Shown here piece after piece: positions 9,099 through 20,700 of a stretch of 64,000 nt of DNA. The notes under the pieces were generated by a model. It made no database searches, was not told where the DNA came from, and saw nothing but the letters and a program-made list of their open reading frames with translations. The translations under genes were made by a program, and so were the position numbers. Numbering within the stretch: the first letter of the stretch is position 1; every line of letters starts with the position of its first letter. The stretch comes from Acidobacteriota bacterium (GTDB lineage Bacteria; Acidobacteriota; Terriglobia; Terriglobales; SCQP01), in the NCBI GenBank assembly GCA_021818955.1, contig JAKASR010000009.1, forward strand, positions 1 through 64,000. Direction: 5' to 3'.

Positions 9099-9320
9099 GC
9101 GGCACGGCCGCTTTTACTTTTAGGCGCTGACGCTTTCGCCAAGGTCCGGCCGAAACCGGACGCAGGGCGAATACTCATGGCTGCCGACAGTTTATCGTCG
9201 TTAATAAGCGCGGGACCTAATAGGAACCCCGCACGAAAGCGGCCTGCGGGCATTGCTTGAAGCAATTTCTTCGAAATTGCCAATGACGAATACTGCTGTC
9301 CGACTCGGCCGTTAACGCTT
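9099..9320 (+). repeat. Dispersed hairpin repeat, copy 5
   Basis: Full head, core, AGCAATTTCTTCGAAATTGCC arm, tail. Confidence 0.95.
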
Positions 9321-9411
9321 TCGGGAAACGGTTCTACCCCGCTATAGTTTATAGTTTCTGGTTCTTAGCTTTTCCAAGCCTAACTTTGGCGGACCGCGGA
9401 AAGGCGCATTT

Positions 9412-12400
9412 ATGCCGCTGTCAAAAGTCAGCTTCCCCCCCCAGATCCAGTTCATGGCCGGCATGCTGATTTTCGCCGGCCTGGGCATTCAACCCCGATT
9501 AGCCGCGGGTAAAACGGCAACGCCGCCCCAGGGGCGGATTGTCGTTTTTCAGCAAGCCGGATTTCCCACGCTGGAAAGCCGGCCAGTGACGCGCGCCGAC
9601 CTGGCCACGGCCTTGAAGGGCGAAGTGGTGGCATACGCGGATCTGCGCCAATTGCGCCAGCCGGCGACGTTAACCGGCGCGAGGCTGCTGATTTTGCCCT
9701 ATGGATCCGCGGCGCCGGCTTCCGCCTGGGCGGCGATACTTGCCTACCTGCGCCAAGGCGGAAATCTGCTGACGCTTGGTGGACGCGCGCTGATGATGCC
9801 TGTCTATCAGCGCGAGGGTAAGTTTGTGCCGGGGCGGGTGGCAGCGGCTTATGCCCGGGCGCTGGGATTTGAGTATAGCTATGCCGCGCCGCGCAGCGCC
9901 GGCTTGCATTTTGCCTGGAGCCGCCATGCGCCGTCTTTTCATCCACTCGCGCTCGATCCGCGGCGCGTCTTCGTGCTGGCATCCGAGGGCGGGGGCGCGT
10001 ATCACGGGCTGGGCTTTTTAGAGGATGCCGGCGGCAAGCGGCTGGCCGCGCCGGTTACACGGGTGGATTTCGACGGCCTGGGCCGCCGGGCGGCGCTGCG
10101 GGGCGACCGCTGCGTCTTCCTGAACTTTACTCCGGCCTACGGCTTCTGGCACAGCGCCGCCGGCCGGCAATTGATTCGGGACGCGGCCGACTATGCCCGG
10201 CGCGGCGCAACCGTGTTTATGGCGCGCATGCGCCTGGCAACGATCACGCCCAAGGAAAGGCCCGAACTGAGCCTGCGCCTGCGCTATGTGCTGGCGCAGC
10301 GCCAGGGCGGGCGGATGTCCCCAGCATTCCGGAATGCGGGGCTGCATGCGTCCACCGTGCGCATCACGACCTTTACAGGTCACCGGCAACTCGCCAGCTT
10401 GACACGCCATTGCCTGACAGCCAGTTGCGCCATCACGGCGCCGCTGCCGGCAACACCGCGGCCGGGTTTTTATCGCGTGTACGCACAGTTGCGCCAGGAC
10501 GGGCGCGTTTGGGAAACCGAACGCCTGGGTTACTGGCAGCGGGACCGGGCTTTGCTGGCATCCGGCGAGGCGCTCACCGCCGGGCGGCATTATCTGCACG
10601 CCGGCGGGAAGCCTTTTTTTCCGGTGGGCGCGAACTATTTTTCGACCGCCTGGTACGGCGGCGGATTTGACCAAGGCAATGCTCTAGCCTGGGAACGCGA
10701 TATGGCCGAGATGGAGCAGCGCGGGGTAAATTTCATCCGCACCGGGGTTTGGTTCGGACAAAGCCAGTTCCTGAACCCGCTGGGCGGAGCGAATCTGCAA
10801 TTCCGGCGCGGGCTGGAAGCCTTTCTGCTCTCCGCCGCCCGACACCGGTTGCAGGTCAATTTTACGTTTACCGCCTTCAATCCACGCATTGCTTCACGGC
10901 CGCCGCATGCGGCCGGACGCAATCCATATCTCAACCCGGCCGGCCTACAGGCCGAGCTGAACTATTACCGCTCGCTTGTCCGGCCGTTTCGGCGCGTGCC
11001 CTTTCTGAGCTGGGATCTGATCAACGAGCCCAGCTTTTCCAATCCGCTGGCGCCCTGGCAAGGCAATATTCCCAATAATGATCCGGTCGAGCGGCACGCC
11101 TGGGAGCAGTGGCTGCACGCCCGCTATCGCCGGCTGTCCCGCCTGGCGCGCGCCTGGAACACCACGCCCCAGGCGCTGGGCAGTTGGCGCGCGATTCCGC
11201 TTCCCTCCCCCGCCGACTTGAAGCCGGCACGGTATGGCAATTTTCACGAGGACCGGGCTTTCGATTACAACCTGTTCGCGCAAGCGCAGTTTTCTCGCTG
11301 GGTGGCGACCATGGTAGCCGCGATCCGCGCCACCGGATCGCGGCAACTGATCGACGTAGGGCAGGACGAAGGCGGCGTCACCAATCGCGTGCTGGATGCA
11401 TTTTTTGGCCAAGCCGGCGTCAGTTTCACCGTCAACCACACCTATTGGCAGGACAACGCGCTGCTGTGGGATGCGCTCGTCTCGCATGCGGCCGGACGTC
11501 CGGATTTTGTCGGCGAGACCGGCGTGCAGCCGGCCTGGAGGGCGGATAACGCCTGGCGCTGGAATGAATTCAGCGCGGCCGGCTTGATGGAACGCAAGCT
11601 GGCTTTGGGGCTGGCGGCGGGCAGTTCGGGGGCGCTGCTCTGGGACTGGGGCAATGGCGACGAATTTGGGATCAAGCGGCGGGACGGCTCGGAGAAGATC
11701 TGGGCGGCGATGCTGGGCGGAGTAGCCGATTTTGGCCGCCGCCTGGCGCCCTATGCCACCGGGGCGCGGCGGCCGGAAACAGCGATTGTGCTGCCGCAAT
11801 CATTGCAACTTTCCGTCTTCAACGATTACGCCATTCGCGCCCAGCAGCATGCCGTTCGCAGCTTGTACGATTACGCCCGCGGCACGGCCTATGCCATCGG
11901 CGAATACCAACTCGACGGCTTGGGCAACCCGCGGCTGATCATTGTGCCCTCGCCCTGGGTCTTCAGCCGCGCGGCCTGGGGCACGTTGCTGGGGAAAGTC
12001 AAAGCCGGAGCGACGCTGCTGATCTCGGGCCGCTTCGACCTTGACGCGCATTTTCACGCCACCCGGCGGCCGCACCTCATCGGCCTGGACTACACGCCGC
12101 AACCGCTGGCGCAGCGCATGATGCCGCTGCGCTGGCCCGGGGGCGCGGCATGGCTCAGCTACCCCGGCGAGGACACGAATTACCTGGAATATGGCGCGCT
12201 TCCGGGCGGAAAAACCTTCCAACGGCTGGCGGTGGGAAAAGGCCAGGTGCTGTACTTCGCGCCGCCCTTGGAGATGAACGCCAACTATCGCGCCCTGGGG
12301 CAGGTGTACGAATACGCGCTACGCCAAGCGGGAGTGAAACCGCTCTATCGCACGCATTGCGATGACCCCGGCATCACGATTGCGCCCACGCCATTCGCTC

Positions 12401-12570
12401 AGGCGACGCTGTATGTGGTGACCTCGGAAAGCGCGGCGGCGCGGCAGGTTTCATGGGTGGATAGGGCCAGCGGCAAGCGGCTGGAAACCAGGCTGGCCCC
12501 AGGGCGGGCGGCGCTGGCACTGGTCAGCCGGACGGGACAACTGCTAGCCAGCTACAATTGGCGTCCCTAG
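9412..12570 (+). CDS. Secreted clan GH-A-like glycoside hydrolase (beta-galactosidase/cellulase-like)
   Basis: KPFFPVGANYF..., SWDLINEPSF (acid/base NEP), RPDFVGETGVQP (nucleophile-like GETG), GALLWDWGNGDEFG; 1052 aa. Confidence 0.78.
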   Translation: MPLSKVSFPPQIQFMAGMLIFAGLGIQPRLAAGKTATPPQGRIVVFQQAGFPTLESRPVTRADLATALKGEVVAYADLRQLRQPATLTGARLLILPYGSAAPASAWAAILAYLRQGGNLLTLGGRALMMPVYQREGKFVPGRVAAAYARALGFEYSYAAPRSAGLHFAWSRHAPSFHPLALDPRRVFVLASEGGGAYHGLGFLEDAGGKRLAAPVTRVDFDGLGRRAALRGDRCVFLNFTPAYGFWHSAAGRQLIRDAADYARRGATVFMARMRLATITPKERPELSLRLRYVLAQRQGGRMSPAFRNAGLHASTVRITTFTGHRQLASLTRHCLTASCAITAPLPATPRPGFYRVYAQLRQDGRVWETERLGYWQRDRALLASGEALTAGRHYLHAGGKPFFPVGANYFSTAWYGGGFDQGNALAWERDMAEMEQRGVNFIRTGVWFGQSQFLNPLGGANLQFRRGLEAFLLSAARHRLQVNFTFTAFNPRIASRPPHAAGRNPYLNPAGLQAELNYYRSLVRPFRRVPFLSWDLINEPSFSNPLAPWQGNIPNNDPVERHAWEQWLHARYRRLSRLARAWNTTPQALGSWRAIPLPSPADLKPARYGNFHEDRAFDYNLFAQAQFSRWVATMVAAIRATGSRQLIDVGQDEGGVTNRVLDAFFGQAGVSFTVNHTYWQDNALLWDALVSHAAGRPDFVGETGVQPAWRADNAWRWNEFSAAGLMERKLALGLAAGSSGALLWDWGNGDEFGIKRRDGSEKIWAAMLGGVADFGRRLAPYATGARRPETAIVLPQSLQLSVFNDYAIRAQQHAVRSLYDYARGTAYAIGEYQLDGLGNPRLIIVPSPWVFSRAAWGTLLGKVKAGATLLISGRFDLDAHFHATRRPHLIGLDYTPQPLAQRMMPLRWPGGAAWLSYPGEDTNYLEYGALPGGKTFQRLAVGKGQVLYFAPPLEMNANYRALGQVYEYALRQAGVKPLYRTHCDDPGITIAPTPFAQATLYVVTSESAAARQVSWVDRASGKRLETRLAPGRAALALVSRTGQLLASYNWRP

Positions 12571-12777
12571 GAAGCGAGCTTGAACTGTCACCAACTGTCA
12601 TCCAGATGAGACACGATGACGTTGACGCTCAAAGATAAATTCGCGCTATGTGACTGAAACCAAATAGTTTACCCATTGACTTGCCAGCGCACGGAAAGAA
12701 CAAGAGTGTCTCGGTGCAGTGACTGTCGTCCCTTAATGGAATATATATACACTACGCACTTCCTTAGCTATTCCGGA

Positions 12778-13011
12778 TTAATTGATCACAGGCCGGCGGC
12801 GGCGGGGGCGTTCGGATTTGCGCAGCGCGGCCAGTTTGCGCATGAGGGTATTGCGATGAATGCCGAGCGAGCGGGCGGCGTGGGTGAGATTACCGCGGTG
12901 ATTTTCCAGAACGCGCTTCAGGAAACGGCGTTCGAATTCCTGGCAGGCTTCCTCAAAAAAGATGCCCTTGTCGACCATTTGAGCAATGAGTGTATCCAAA
13001 GCTTCGCGCAC
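12778..13011 (-). CDS. Fis-family HTH DNA-binding protein
   Basis: FERRFLKRVLENHRGNLTHAARSLGIHRNTLMRKLAAL, HTH_8/Fis signature. Confidence 0.88.
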   Translation of the reverse strand: MREALDTLIAQMVDKGIFFEEACQEFERRFLKRVLENHRGNLTHAARSLGIHRNTLMRKLAALRKSERPRRRRPVIN

Positions 13012-13032
13012 GGGGGGTCTCTCAAAAGGGGA

Positions 13033-13578
13033 TTACAGTTGCAACGTTGCCGTCTTCCCGGGGAGCGGGCCAACGGGGCCGAAGCGCTGCCAACCCTGAT
13101 GAAAACGGCGGCGAATCGGAGGCGGCAGCACACGCACCATCCAGGCGCCGGCCTGCAAGAAGTCCGGCGCGAGGCGGGAATTGAACACCGCGTTTCCGGC
13201 AAGCGGAAAGGCTGTCAGTATAACCACCACGACCACGCAAATCAAGACACCGCGGACGAAACCCAGCGCCAGGCCCAGCAAGCGGTCGAACCAGCGCAGG
13301 CCGACGGCGGAGAGCAGCTTGCGCAACAGCGCGGTGACGATCCAGGCGATGAGAATGACAGCGAAGAAAACCAGCAAAAAGCCCAAACCATCACGGATTT
13401 CCGGATGGGCCACCCAGGAGCGAAACAGCCGGCCAGCGGCCTGATATTTCCAGGCGCCGAGGGCCAAGCCGGCGAAGGTGGCAACGAGCATGACAACTTC
13501 GGTCACGAAGCCGCGCAGCAGCGCCAGAAACGCGGAAATCGCGATGATGAAAAGCAAAAGCCAATCGAGCCAATTCAT
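13033..13578 (-). CDS. CvpA family protein
   Basis: MNWLDWLLLFIIAISAFLALLRGFVTEVVMLVATFAGLALGAW...DRLLGLALGFVRGVLI. Confidence 0.85.
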   Translation of the reverse strand: MNWLDWLLLFIIAISAFLALLRGFVTEVVMLVATFAGLALGAWKYQAAGRLFRSWVAHPEIRDGLGFLLVFFAVILIAWIVTALLRKLLSAVGLRWFDRLLGLALGFVRGVLICVVVVVILTAFPLAGNAVFNSRLAPDFLQAGAWMVRVLPPPIRRRFHQGWQRFGPVGPLPGKTATLQL

Positions 13579-13739
13579 AAAAACAGGGAACAGAATACAG
13601 GAAACAGGATACAGAAGACAGAAGTCAGAAGACAGGAGAAAGGAGGGGGCCGTATCGGGCACAACACCCTCAGAAAGCTCATCAGCGCGAATTTAAAAAC
13701 GGCCGGACCAAAAGAGAAAAAGGGGGCAGGCAGAATACA

Positions 13740-13817
13740 GCGGCACGGCCGCTTTTACTTTTAGGCGCTAACGCTTTCGCAAAGGTCCGGCCGAAACCGG
13801 ACGCAGGGCGAATACTC
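13740..13817 (+). repeat. Dispersed hairpin repeat, copy 6 (5' module only)
   Basis: GCGGCACGGCCGC...GGGCGAATACTC, same 3' boundary as copies 4 and 11. Confidence 0.93.
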
Positions 13818-13910
13818 AAAGAAAAAAGCCCCGGCTGCCGGTGGCGAACGCCAGAAACGCGGGCGAGACAGCCGCGCTCCCAGAGCCACGGCCAACTCAG
13901 GCTAAAGTTC

Positions 13911-14807
13911 TCAAGCTTCCGGCGGCAGGTCGCGGCCGGCGAGGCGGCGGTAAGCCTCGCGATATTTGGCGCTGGTGCGCTCGACCACCTCGCCGGGCAG
14001 ATTAGGCGCAGGAGGCTGTTTATTCCAGTCGAGAGTCAGCAGGTAGTCGCGCACGTATTGTTTATCGAAGGATGGCGGGGACTGACCCGAGCGGTATTCG
14101 GATATGGGCCAGAAGCGGGAAGAGTCGGGGGTCAGGACTTCGTCGCCGAGCACCAGGCGACCGCCGGCATAGCCGAATTCAAATTTGGTGTCGGCCAGGA
14201 TAAGGCCGCATTTTTGCGCATGCGCGGCGGCGCGGGAATAAAGTTGCAGACTCAGCCGTTCCAGTTCGCGAGCGACATCCGCGCCGACCAGTTGGGCGGC
14301 GCGGGCAGGGGAGATATTCTCATCATGGCCGGTGGCGGCCTTGGTGCTAGGGGTAAATAAAGGCTGCGGGAGCGGATCGGCTTCGCGCAGGCCGGGGGGC
14401 AAGGGGATGCCGCAAACCGTGCCCTGTTTGCGATATTCCAGCCAGCCCGAGCCGGCCAAGTAGCCGCGCACGACGCACTCGATCGGCACCATATCCAGGC
14501 GGCGCACGAGCATGGAGCGGCCGCGCAATTGCCCGGCGCAGGCGCGGGCGGCGGGCGGGAATTGGCCGACCTCCGCCGTAATTAAATGGTGGGGGCAGAC
14601 ATCAGCCAGATACTCGAACCAGAACAGGGAAATTTGAGTCAGCACCCGGCCTTTGTCGGGAATCGGGGTAGGCAGCACGACATCGAAGGCGGAGATGCGG
14701 TCGCTGGCGACCAGCAAAAGCGCGTCGCCGAGATCGTAGATATCGCGCACTTTGCCGCGCGAGAGCAGTTTCAGTCCAGGACAATCGCTAGAGACGAGCA
14801 CAGGCAT
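13911..14807 (-). CDS. purC: Phosphoribosylaminoimidazole-succinocarboxamide synthase
   Basis: LLSRGKVRDIYDLGDALLLVASDRISAFDVVLPTPIPDKGRVLTQIS..., ADTKFEFG. Confidence 0.96.
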   Translation of the reverse strand: MPVLVSSDCPGLKLLSRGKVRDIYDLGDALLLVASDRISAFDVVLPTPIPDKGRVLTQISLFWFEYLADVCPHHLITAEVGQFPPAARACAGQLRGRSMLVRRLDMVPIECVVRGYLAGSGWLEYRKQGTVCGIPLPPGLREADPLPQPLFTPSTKAATGHDENISPARAAQLVGADVARELERLSLQLYSRAAAHAQKCGLILADTKFEFGYAGGRLVLGDEVLTPDSSRFWPISEYRSGQSPPSFDKQYVRDYLLTLDWNKQPPAPNLPGEVVERTSAKYREAYRRLAGRDLPPEA

Positions 14808-14901
14808 AGAAATTTTCCAGGGAAGAAATGACCAGTATACAAGTTGACCGCCGTCAACCGCCAGTCACCGACAAAAAAAGAGCGCGGAAAGCAGCAGACC
14901 C

Positions 14902-15246
14902 GCGGCTCGGCCGCTTTTACTTTTAGGCGCTGACGCTTTCGCCAAGGTCCGGCCGAAACCGGACGTAGGGCGAATACTCATGGCTGCCGGGCATTGCCGG
15001 GCGCAATTCCTGCGGAATTGCCGGCTTGCCGGGCGCAATTCCTGCGGAATTGCCGGCTTGCCTGGCGCAATTCCTGCGGAATTGCTTGGTATTGTCGTTA
15101 ATAGGCGCGGGGCCTAATAGGAACCCCGCGCGAAAGCGGCCTGCGGGCATGGCTTGAGGCAATTTCTTCGAAATTGAAAATGTTTAGGCAATTTCTTCGA
15201 AATTGCCCATGACGAAAACTGCTGTCCGACTCGGACGTTAACGCTT
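14902..15246 (+). repeat. Dispersed hairpin repeat, copy 7 (longest, expanded arms)
   Basis: Three tandem GCAATTCCTGCGGAATTGC hairpins (15003-15085) and two GGCAATTTCTTCGAAATTG arms (15156-15210) between head and tail. Confidence 0.95.
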
Positions 15247-15278
15247 TACGGCGTTAATTGGCCGCATCTTTTTAGCGT

Positions 15279-17735
15279 ATGGGCGCGTATATAGGTAACA
15301 TGCGGCTGCAGAATGGGGTGAAACCGGCCTGGAGAGCGTTACGCGCCAATCCCGCCGTCAGCCTGATCGCCATGGCCACGCTGGCCTTGGGCATTGGCGC
15401 CAATACGGCGATATTCAGCGTGGTGGATGCGGTGCTGCTGCGTCCGCTGCCATACCCGCATCCCGGCCAGCTCGTTGAAGTGCGGGAACGGACGCCGCGC
15501 TTTTCCGCCATGTCGGATTCACTGCCCGACTATTACGATTGGCGAAAGCAGAACCAGGTCTTCAGCCATCTCGCCGCCTGGCAATGGGCGGGCTACAACC
15601 TGACCGGCCCGCGGCGGGAGCCCAAGGTCATTCAAGCGCTGAATGTCACCGCCAATCTTTTCCCGACGCTGGGGGTGCGACCCTACCTCGGGCGCAATTT
15701 CAAACCGGCCGACGACCAGCCGGGCGCGCCGCGGGTGGCGATGCTCGGCTACCGGCTCTGGTCGCGGGAGTTCGGCGCCAACCCGCGGCTGCCGGGCAAG
15801 ACCATCGTTCTCGATGGCCAGGCCTATAGCGTAATCGGGGTGATGCCGCCGGGCTTCGATTTTCCCGGCAAGACGCGGCTCTGGGTATCGCTAGGCGCGT
15901 TGCGGGCCAGCAACCCATGTTTGCACAGCCGGGGCTGTCATCCCGGCATCAGCGCCCTGGGACGGCTGAGGCCGGGGGTAAGCCTGGCGAGGGCGCAGAG
16001 CGAGATGTCGGCGATTGCGGCGCGGCTGGCGGCCGCTTATCCCAAATCCAACACCTCGGTCGGCGTAGAGCTGATGCGATACCAGCAATGGATGGTGCGG
16101 GGCTCGGCCAAGGGTTTATGGATGCTGCTGGGCGCGGTGGGGCTGATGCTGCTGATCGCCTGCGCCAACATCGCCAATTTATTGCTGGCGCGGGCGGAGG
16201 GACGGCGGAAGGAATTCGCCATTCGGGCGGCGTTGGGGGCAACGCGCTGGCAAATCGTTCGGCAACTGTTAGGCGAGAGCCTGGGGCTGGCGCTGGCCGG
16301 CGGCGGGCTGGGGTTAGTGCTGGCGTTGCTGGGGATGCATTTCGCCCAACCGCTTTTACCCAAAGATTTGCCGCGCGCCACCAGCCTGGGCGTGGATTGG
16401 CGGGTGTTGTTGTTCAGCCTGAGCGCGGCCCTGCTGTGCGGAATCTTATTCGGGCTGGCGCCAGCCTGGCTGCAAGATAGCCGGGGCTTAAGCGAGAGCC
16501 TCAATGAAGGCGGCCGGGAAAGCCATGGCGGCGGACACCGGCTCCGCGGAGCGCTGGTAGCGGGCGAGATGGCGCTGGCGCTGCTGCTGCTGGCCGGCGC
16601 CGGCCTGCTACTACGCAGCTTTTACCTGCTCATCGCCTCCGGCCCGGGCTTTGACCCGGCGCAGAAGTTGACCTTCACCGTGGGGCTGCCCGACCGGCAA
16701 TATCACCAAGACGCGCAGCAGATCGAATTCTATCGCGCAGCGTTGGCCAAACTCGCCGCCATTCCCGGCGTGACCCGAGCGGCGTTGATCATGCCACTGC
16801 CTTTCAGCGGCAGCGACTGGGAAAACACTTTTCAATTGCCGGACCGCGCGCCATTTCCGCCGGGCAAGGAACCGCTTACGGATTTTGCCATGGCCAGCCC
16901 GGGCTATTTTCGGGCAATGAAAATTCCCCTGCTGCGGGGACGGAATTTCCGCCCGACCGACACCGAGAAGGCGCCGCCGGTGGCCATCGTAGATACGGTT
17001 TTTGCCCGGCGTTATTGGCCGGGGCAAAGCCCGCTGGGCAAGCAGGTGGAATTCGGCCGCGGAACCAAAGATCAAAAGATCATGACCATTGTGGGGATGG
17101 TGCGGCACATCAAGCTCGAAGGCCTGGCGGGCAGCTCGATTGTCGACCGCCTGCCGGAGTTGTATGTCCCCTATCGGCAACAAGCCAACACCGCCATGAC
17201 CTTCGTGCTGCGCGCCGGAGGCGCGGTATCGCCGCTATCTTTACTGCGGCCGGCGGAGGAGCAAATCCACACGCTCGACCCCAATCTGGCGGTGGCCGAA
17301 ATGCATACGATGGGCGCGCTGCTTTCCACCGCCATGGCGCCACGGAGGCTGGCGTTGATCTTGACTTCCAGCTTCGCCGGCTTATCGCTACTGCTGGCAG
17401 CGGTGGGCATTTACGGAGTAATTTCCTACAGCGTGGCGCAGCGGCAGCACGAGTTGGGGGTGCGCATGGCGCTAGGCGCGCAGCGCGGCTCGATTCTGCG
17501 GCTGGTGCTGGGCGAAGCCTTGCGGCTGACTTGCATCGGCGCCGGCGCGGGCCTGGCGGCGGCGCTGGCGCTGGGAAAAACCCTGAGCAGCTTTTTATTT
17601 AGCGTCCACGCCTACGATCCGCTAACGCTCAGCGCGGGGCTGGGGTTTCTCTTCGCGGTGGCGGTGTTGGCCAGCTATCTGCCGGCCCGCCGCGGCGCCG
17701 AGAGCGACCCGGCGCGGTTGCTGAAAAGCCTGTAA
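15279..17735 (+). CDS. MacB-like ABC transporter permease (duplicated-permease, ADOP-type)
   Basis: [35 protein letters not shown], MacB periplasmic core, two FtsX domains; start may be ATG 15300. Confidence 0.92.
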   Translation: MGAYIGNMRLQNGVKPAWRALRANPAVSLIAMATLALGIGANTAIFSVVDAVLLRPLPYPHPGQLVEVRERTPRFSAMSDSLPDYYDWRKQNQVFSHLAAWQWAGYNLTGPRREPKVIQALNVTANLFPTLGVRPYLGRNFKPADDQPGAPRVAMLGYRLWSREFGANPRLPGKTIVLDGQAYSVIGVMPPGFDFPGKTRLWVSLGALRASNPCLHSRGCHPGISALGRLRPGVSLARAQSEMSAIAARLAAAYPKSNTSVGVELMRYQQWMVRGSAKGLWMLLGAVGLMLLIACANIANLLLARAEGRRKEFAIRAALGATRWQIVRQLLGESLGLALAGGGLGLVLALLGMHFAQPLLPKDLPRATSLGVDWRVLLFSLSAALLCGILFGLAPAWLQDSRGLSESLNEGGRESHGGGHRLRGALVAGEMALALLLLAGAGLLLRSFYLLIASGPGFDPAQKLTFTVGLPDRQYHQDAQQIEFYRAALAKLAAIPGVTRAALIMPLPFSGSDWENTFQLPDRAPFPPGKEPLTDFAMASPGYFRAMKIPLLRGRNFRPTDTEKAPPVAIVDTVFARRYWPGQSPLGKQVEFGRGTKDQKIMTIVGMVRHIKLEGLAGSSIVDRLPELYVPYRQQANTAMTFVLRAGGAVSPLSLLRPAEEQIHTLDPNLAVAEMHTMGALLSTAMAPRRLALILTSSFAGLSLLLAAVGIYGVISYSVAQRQHELGVRMALGAQRGSILRLVLGEALRLTCIGAGAGLAAALALGKTLSSFLFSVHAYDPLTLSAGLGFLFAVAVLASYLPARRGAESDPARLLKSL

Positions 17736-17793
17736 CAGAAAGGCCAGAGGCCGGTCCAGGCTCATAGGCTGAGGCCGTTCGGGTCGTATTCAC

Positions 17794-20700
17794 TCAACTG
17801 GCAGCCAGGCGGCGAGCTTCTTCCATGCGGACCGAGACGATCCGGGAGACGCCGGACTGGGGCATGGTGACGCCGTAGAGCAGGGGGATAATTTCCATGG
17901 TGCGGCGGCTGTGGGTAATGATGACGAACTGAGTCGTAGCGCTCATTTCGCGCACCATGCGGGTGAAGCGGCCGATATTGGCCTCATCGAGCGGGGCATC
18001 GACTTCATCAAGGACACAGAAAGGGCTGGGCTGGAAGCGGAAGACGGCGATGAGCAGGGCGAGGGCGGTCATGGCCTTTTCGCCGCCGGAAAGCAAGAGC
18101 GCGTTCTGCAGTTTTTTGCCGGGGGGCTGAGCGACGATATCCACGCCGCCGTCGGGGTTGTTTTCCGCATCGGTAAGACGCAAAAAGCCCTGGCCGCCGC
18201 CAAACAAGGTCTGGAAAGTTTCCTGGAAGGAGGCGTTGATTTTTTCAAACGCCTCGGCAAACTGCTGCCGGGTGACCTGATCCAGTTCCTGGATGGTCTT
18301 TTGAGTATCGGCGATGGAATCCATTAAATCCTGGCGCTGAGTAGCCAGAAACTGATGGCGCTGTTCGGTTTCCTGGAATTCTTCGAGCGCCATCATGTTG
18401 ACCGGGCCGAGGGCTTCGATGCGGGCATGCAGGCCGGCGACGGTTTCCGACTCGGCCTGGAGCCAATCGGCGGCGGGCAGCTCGGCGGGGAGCAGTTCGG
18501 GCGCCAGCTCGAGTCCCAGTTCGTGCAGACCGGTTTCGCGGAGGTGCTGGAAATCGGAGGCGAGGCGGGCAAGGCGGACTTCACAGGCGTTGAGGCGCTG
18601 GCGGGCCTGATCGGCCTGCAGCCGGGCTTGCTGGATGCGGGGCTCCAGCTCGGCGGCGCGGGCGCGCCAGAGGGCCAATTGTTCGGTAGCGCGGGCGCGC
18701 AATTCGGCCTGCTGACGGCCGGCCTCGGCGGCGGCCGCGAGGGCGAGCTGGGCGGTTTCGCGGGCAGCGGCCCACTGGATCATTTCGGCGGCGGCGGCTT
18801 CGTCTTCGGCGGCGCGCGCGGCCTGCTGGGCGGCGAGTTCCTGCGCGTGGGCGCGCAGGCGTTCGAGCCGGCCGGTGGCGGCCTGGGCGCGTTCTTCCAT
18901 GCGGGCGGTAGCGGCGGCGGCTTCGGCTTGCCGCTGGGCCGCGGCTTCGCGCTGCTCGCGGGCATGGAGCAGGCGCTCGGCGGCGGCGTTTTGCTCGGCC
19001 AGCGCGGCCTGCTGGGCGGCTTCGGCGGGTTCCAGCTCGAGGCGCAATTCCGCCAAGCGGGTTTCGCGCTGGCGTAATTCGGCGCGGGCGCGCTCGTGTT
19101 CCAAGGCGCGGGCGGCACGCTGCGATTCCAGCCTTGCCGCTTCCCGGGCGAGATGTTCCAACGCCTGCCGCTCGCCGGCCAAGTCGCGATCCAGCGCGTG
19201 CACGCGCGCATCCAGTTCCCCTTCGGCGGCTTCCAAATTCTGGATTTCGAGCTCCAAGCCGGAGAGCCGGGTTTCGAGCGAGCGCAGGGATTGCTGGCCA
19301 AGGGTTTCCCGGCTGACGGTTTCGCGCAATTCGCGCTTGAGGGTAAGCGGGCCGACGGTCGAGCGGGCGCCGCCGCTGACGGTGAGGTTGTGGAACCATT
19401 CGCCGCCGGCCGTGAGGAAATAGGCTTGCGGGTTGTGGCGCGCCAAGCCGCACGCCTGCTCGGGGCCGGCGGCGATGTAGCCGCTGCCGAGCTTGGGCAA
19501 AATATGCTCCAGCGAACGGCCAAAGCCATTGAGCACGCGCACAAACTGGCGCAGCGGGCGGGGCTGGCCGCTTTCGGCCAGGTTGGGGGAGAAAGGGGCG
19601 CCGGCGGCCGGCTCGGCGGAAAACATCTTCAACTGGGAGTCATCGGGATGCACGAGGAAGGTGACGCGACCTTGCGCATCCTGGCGCACGACGCCCAAGC
19701 CGGCATCGGCGGCCGCCCAGTCTTCGACCACGACGTAGTTCAATTCCTCGCGCAGGAATTCCTCGACCACGGTTTCGTATTCAGGCTCGACTTCGAGGAA
19801 ATCGGCAAGCACGCCCTGGGGGCGAAAGCGGGTTTCGCCGCCGGCAAAAAGGCTGCGCACGGCCTCGCTGCTATAGCCGTGATGAGCAATCATTTCCTCA
19901 AGCGAGCGGCGGCGAGCGCTGGCTTCGGCGAGGCGCGCCTGCAACTCTTCGCGCTCGCACCGGCGTTCCTGGCGTTCGGCGCGCAAGGCGCGCAGCCGCG
20001 CGGCAATTTGACCGGTCTGGGCGCGGACCGCGTCGCAATCGCGCTGCTTGGCCTCAAAACTGAGGCCGAGCTGGCCACGGTGCAGCCCCAAAGCTTCCAA
20101 TTCGCCCTCCAAGCCTTGCAACTCCGACGCCTGGCGCAGAAGCTGGGCCTGGCCGGCAACCGTCACCGCTTCATGCTCGGCAATCTGCTGGCGCAGGATG
20201 GTGGCCTGATTCATGGCTTGCAGCATGCGGGCGCGGGCGGCTTCAATTTCGGTTTCCAGGGCCAGCACGGCGCGGATGACCTGTTCGCCGGCGGCGCGGG
20301 CGGCCAGCTCGTGGGCGCGGGCGGCGGCCAAATCGCGGCTGGCGGCTTCGTCATCGGCCTGAGCGGCGAGGCAGGCATCGGCGGCGCGGGCTTGTTGTCC
20401 GGCCAATTCAGCCAGGATGGATTGCAGCGCGGCGGCACGCCGGGCCAAATCCTGCTGCTGGCGCTCGGCCAGGACCAACTGCCCCTGCAAGCGCTCGGCT
20501 TCCAATTCGAGGCGGTGCAACTCGCTTTCCGCCTGACGCAGGCCGGCCTCGCCCGCCAGCGCCTGGCGCTGGCTGGCGGCGCGCTCGTTTTCCAACTGTT
20601 CGATTTCGCGCTGTCCGGCCTCGTTGGCCCGTTGCGCATCCTGGCGTTCCACTTCCATTTGCCGCCGATCGGCCTCCAGCAGGGCGGCGCGCGCCAGCAG

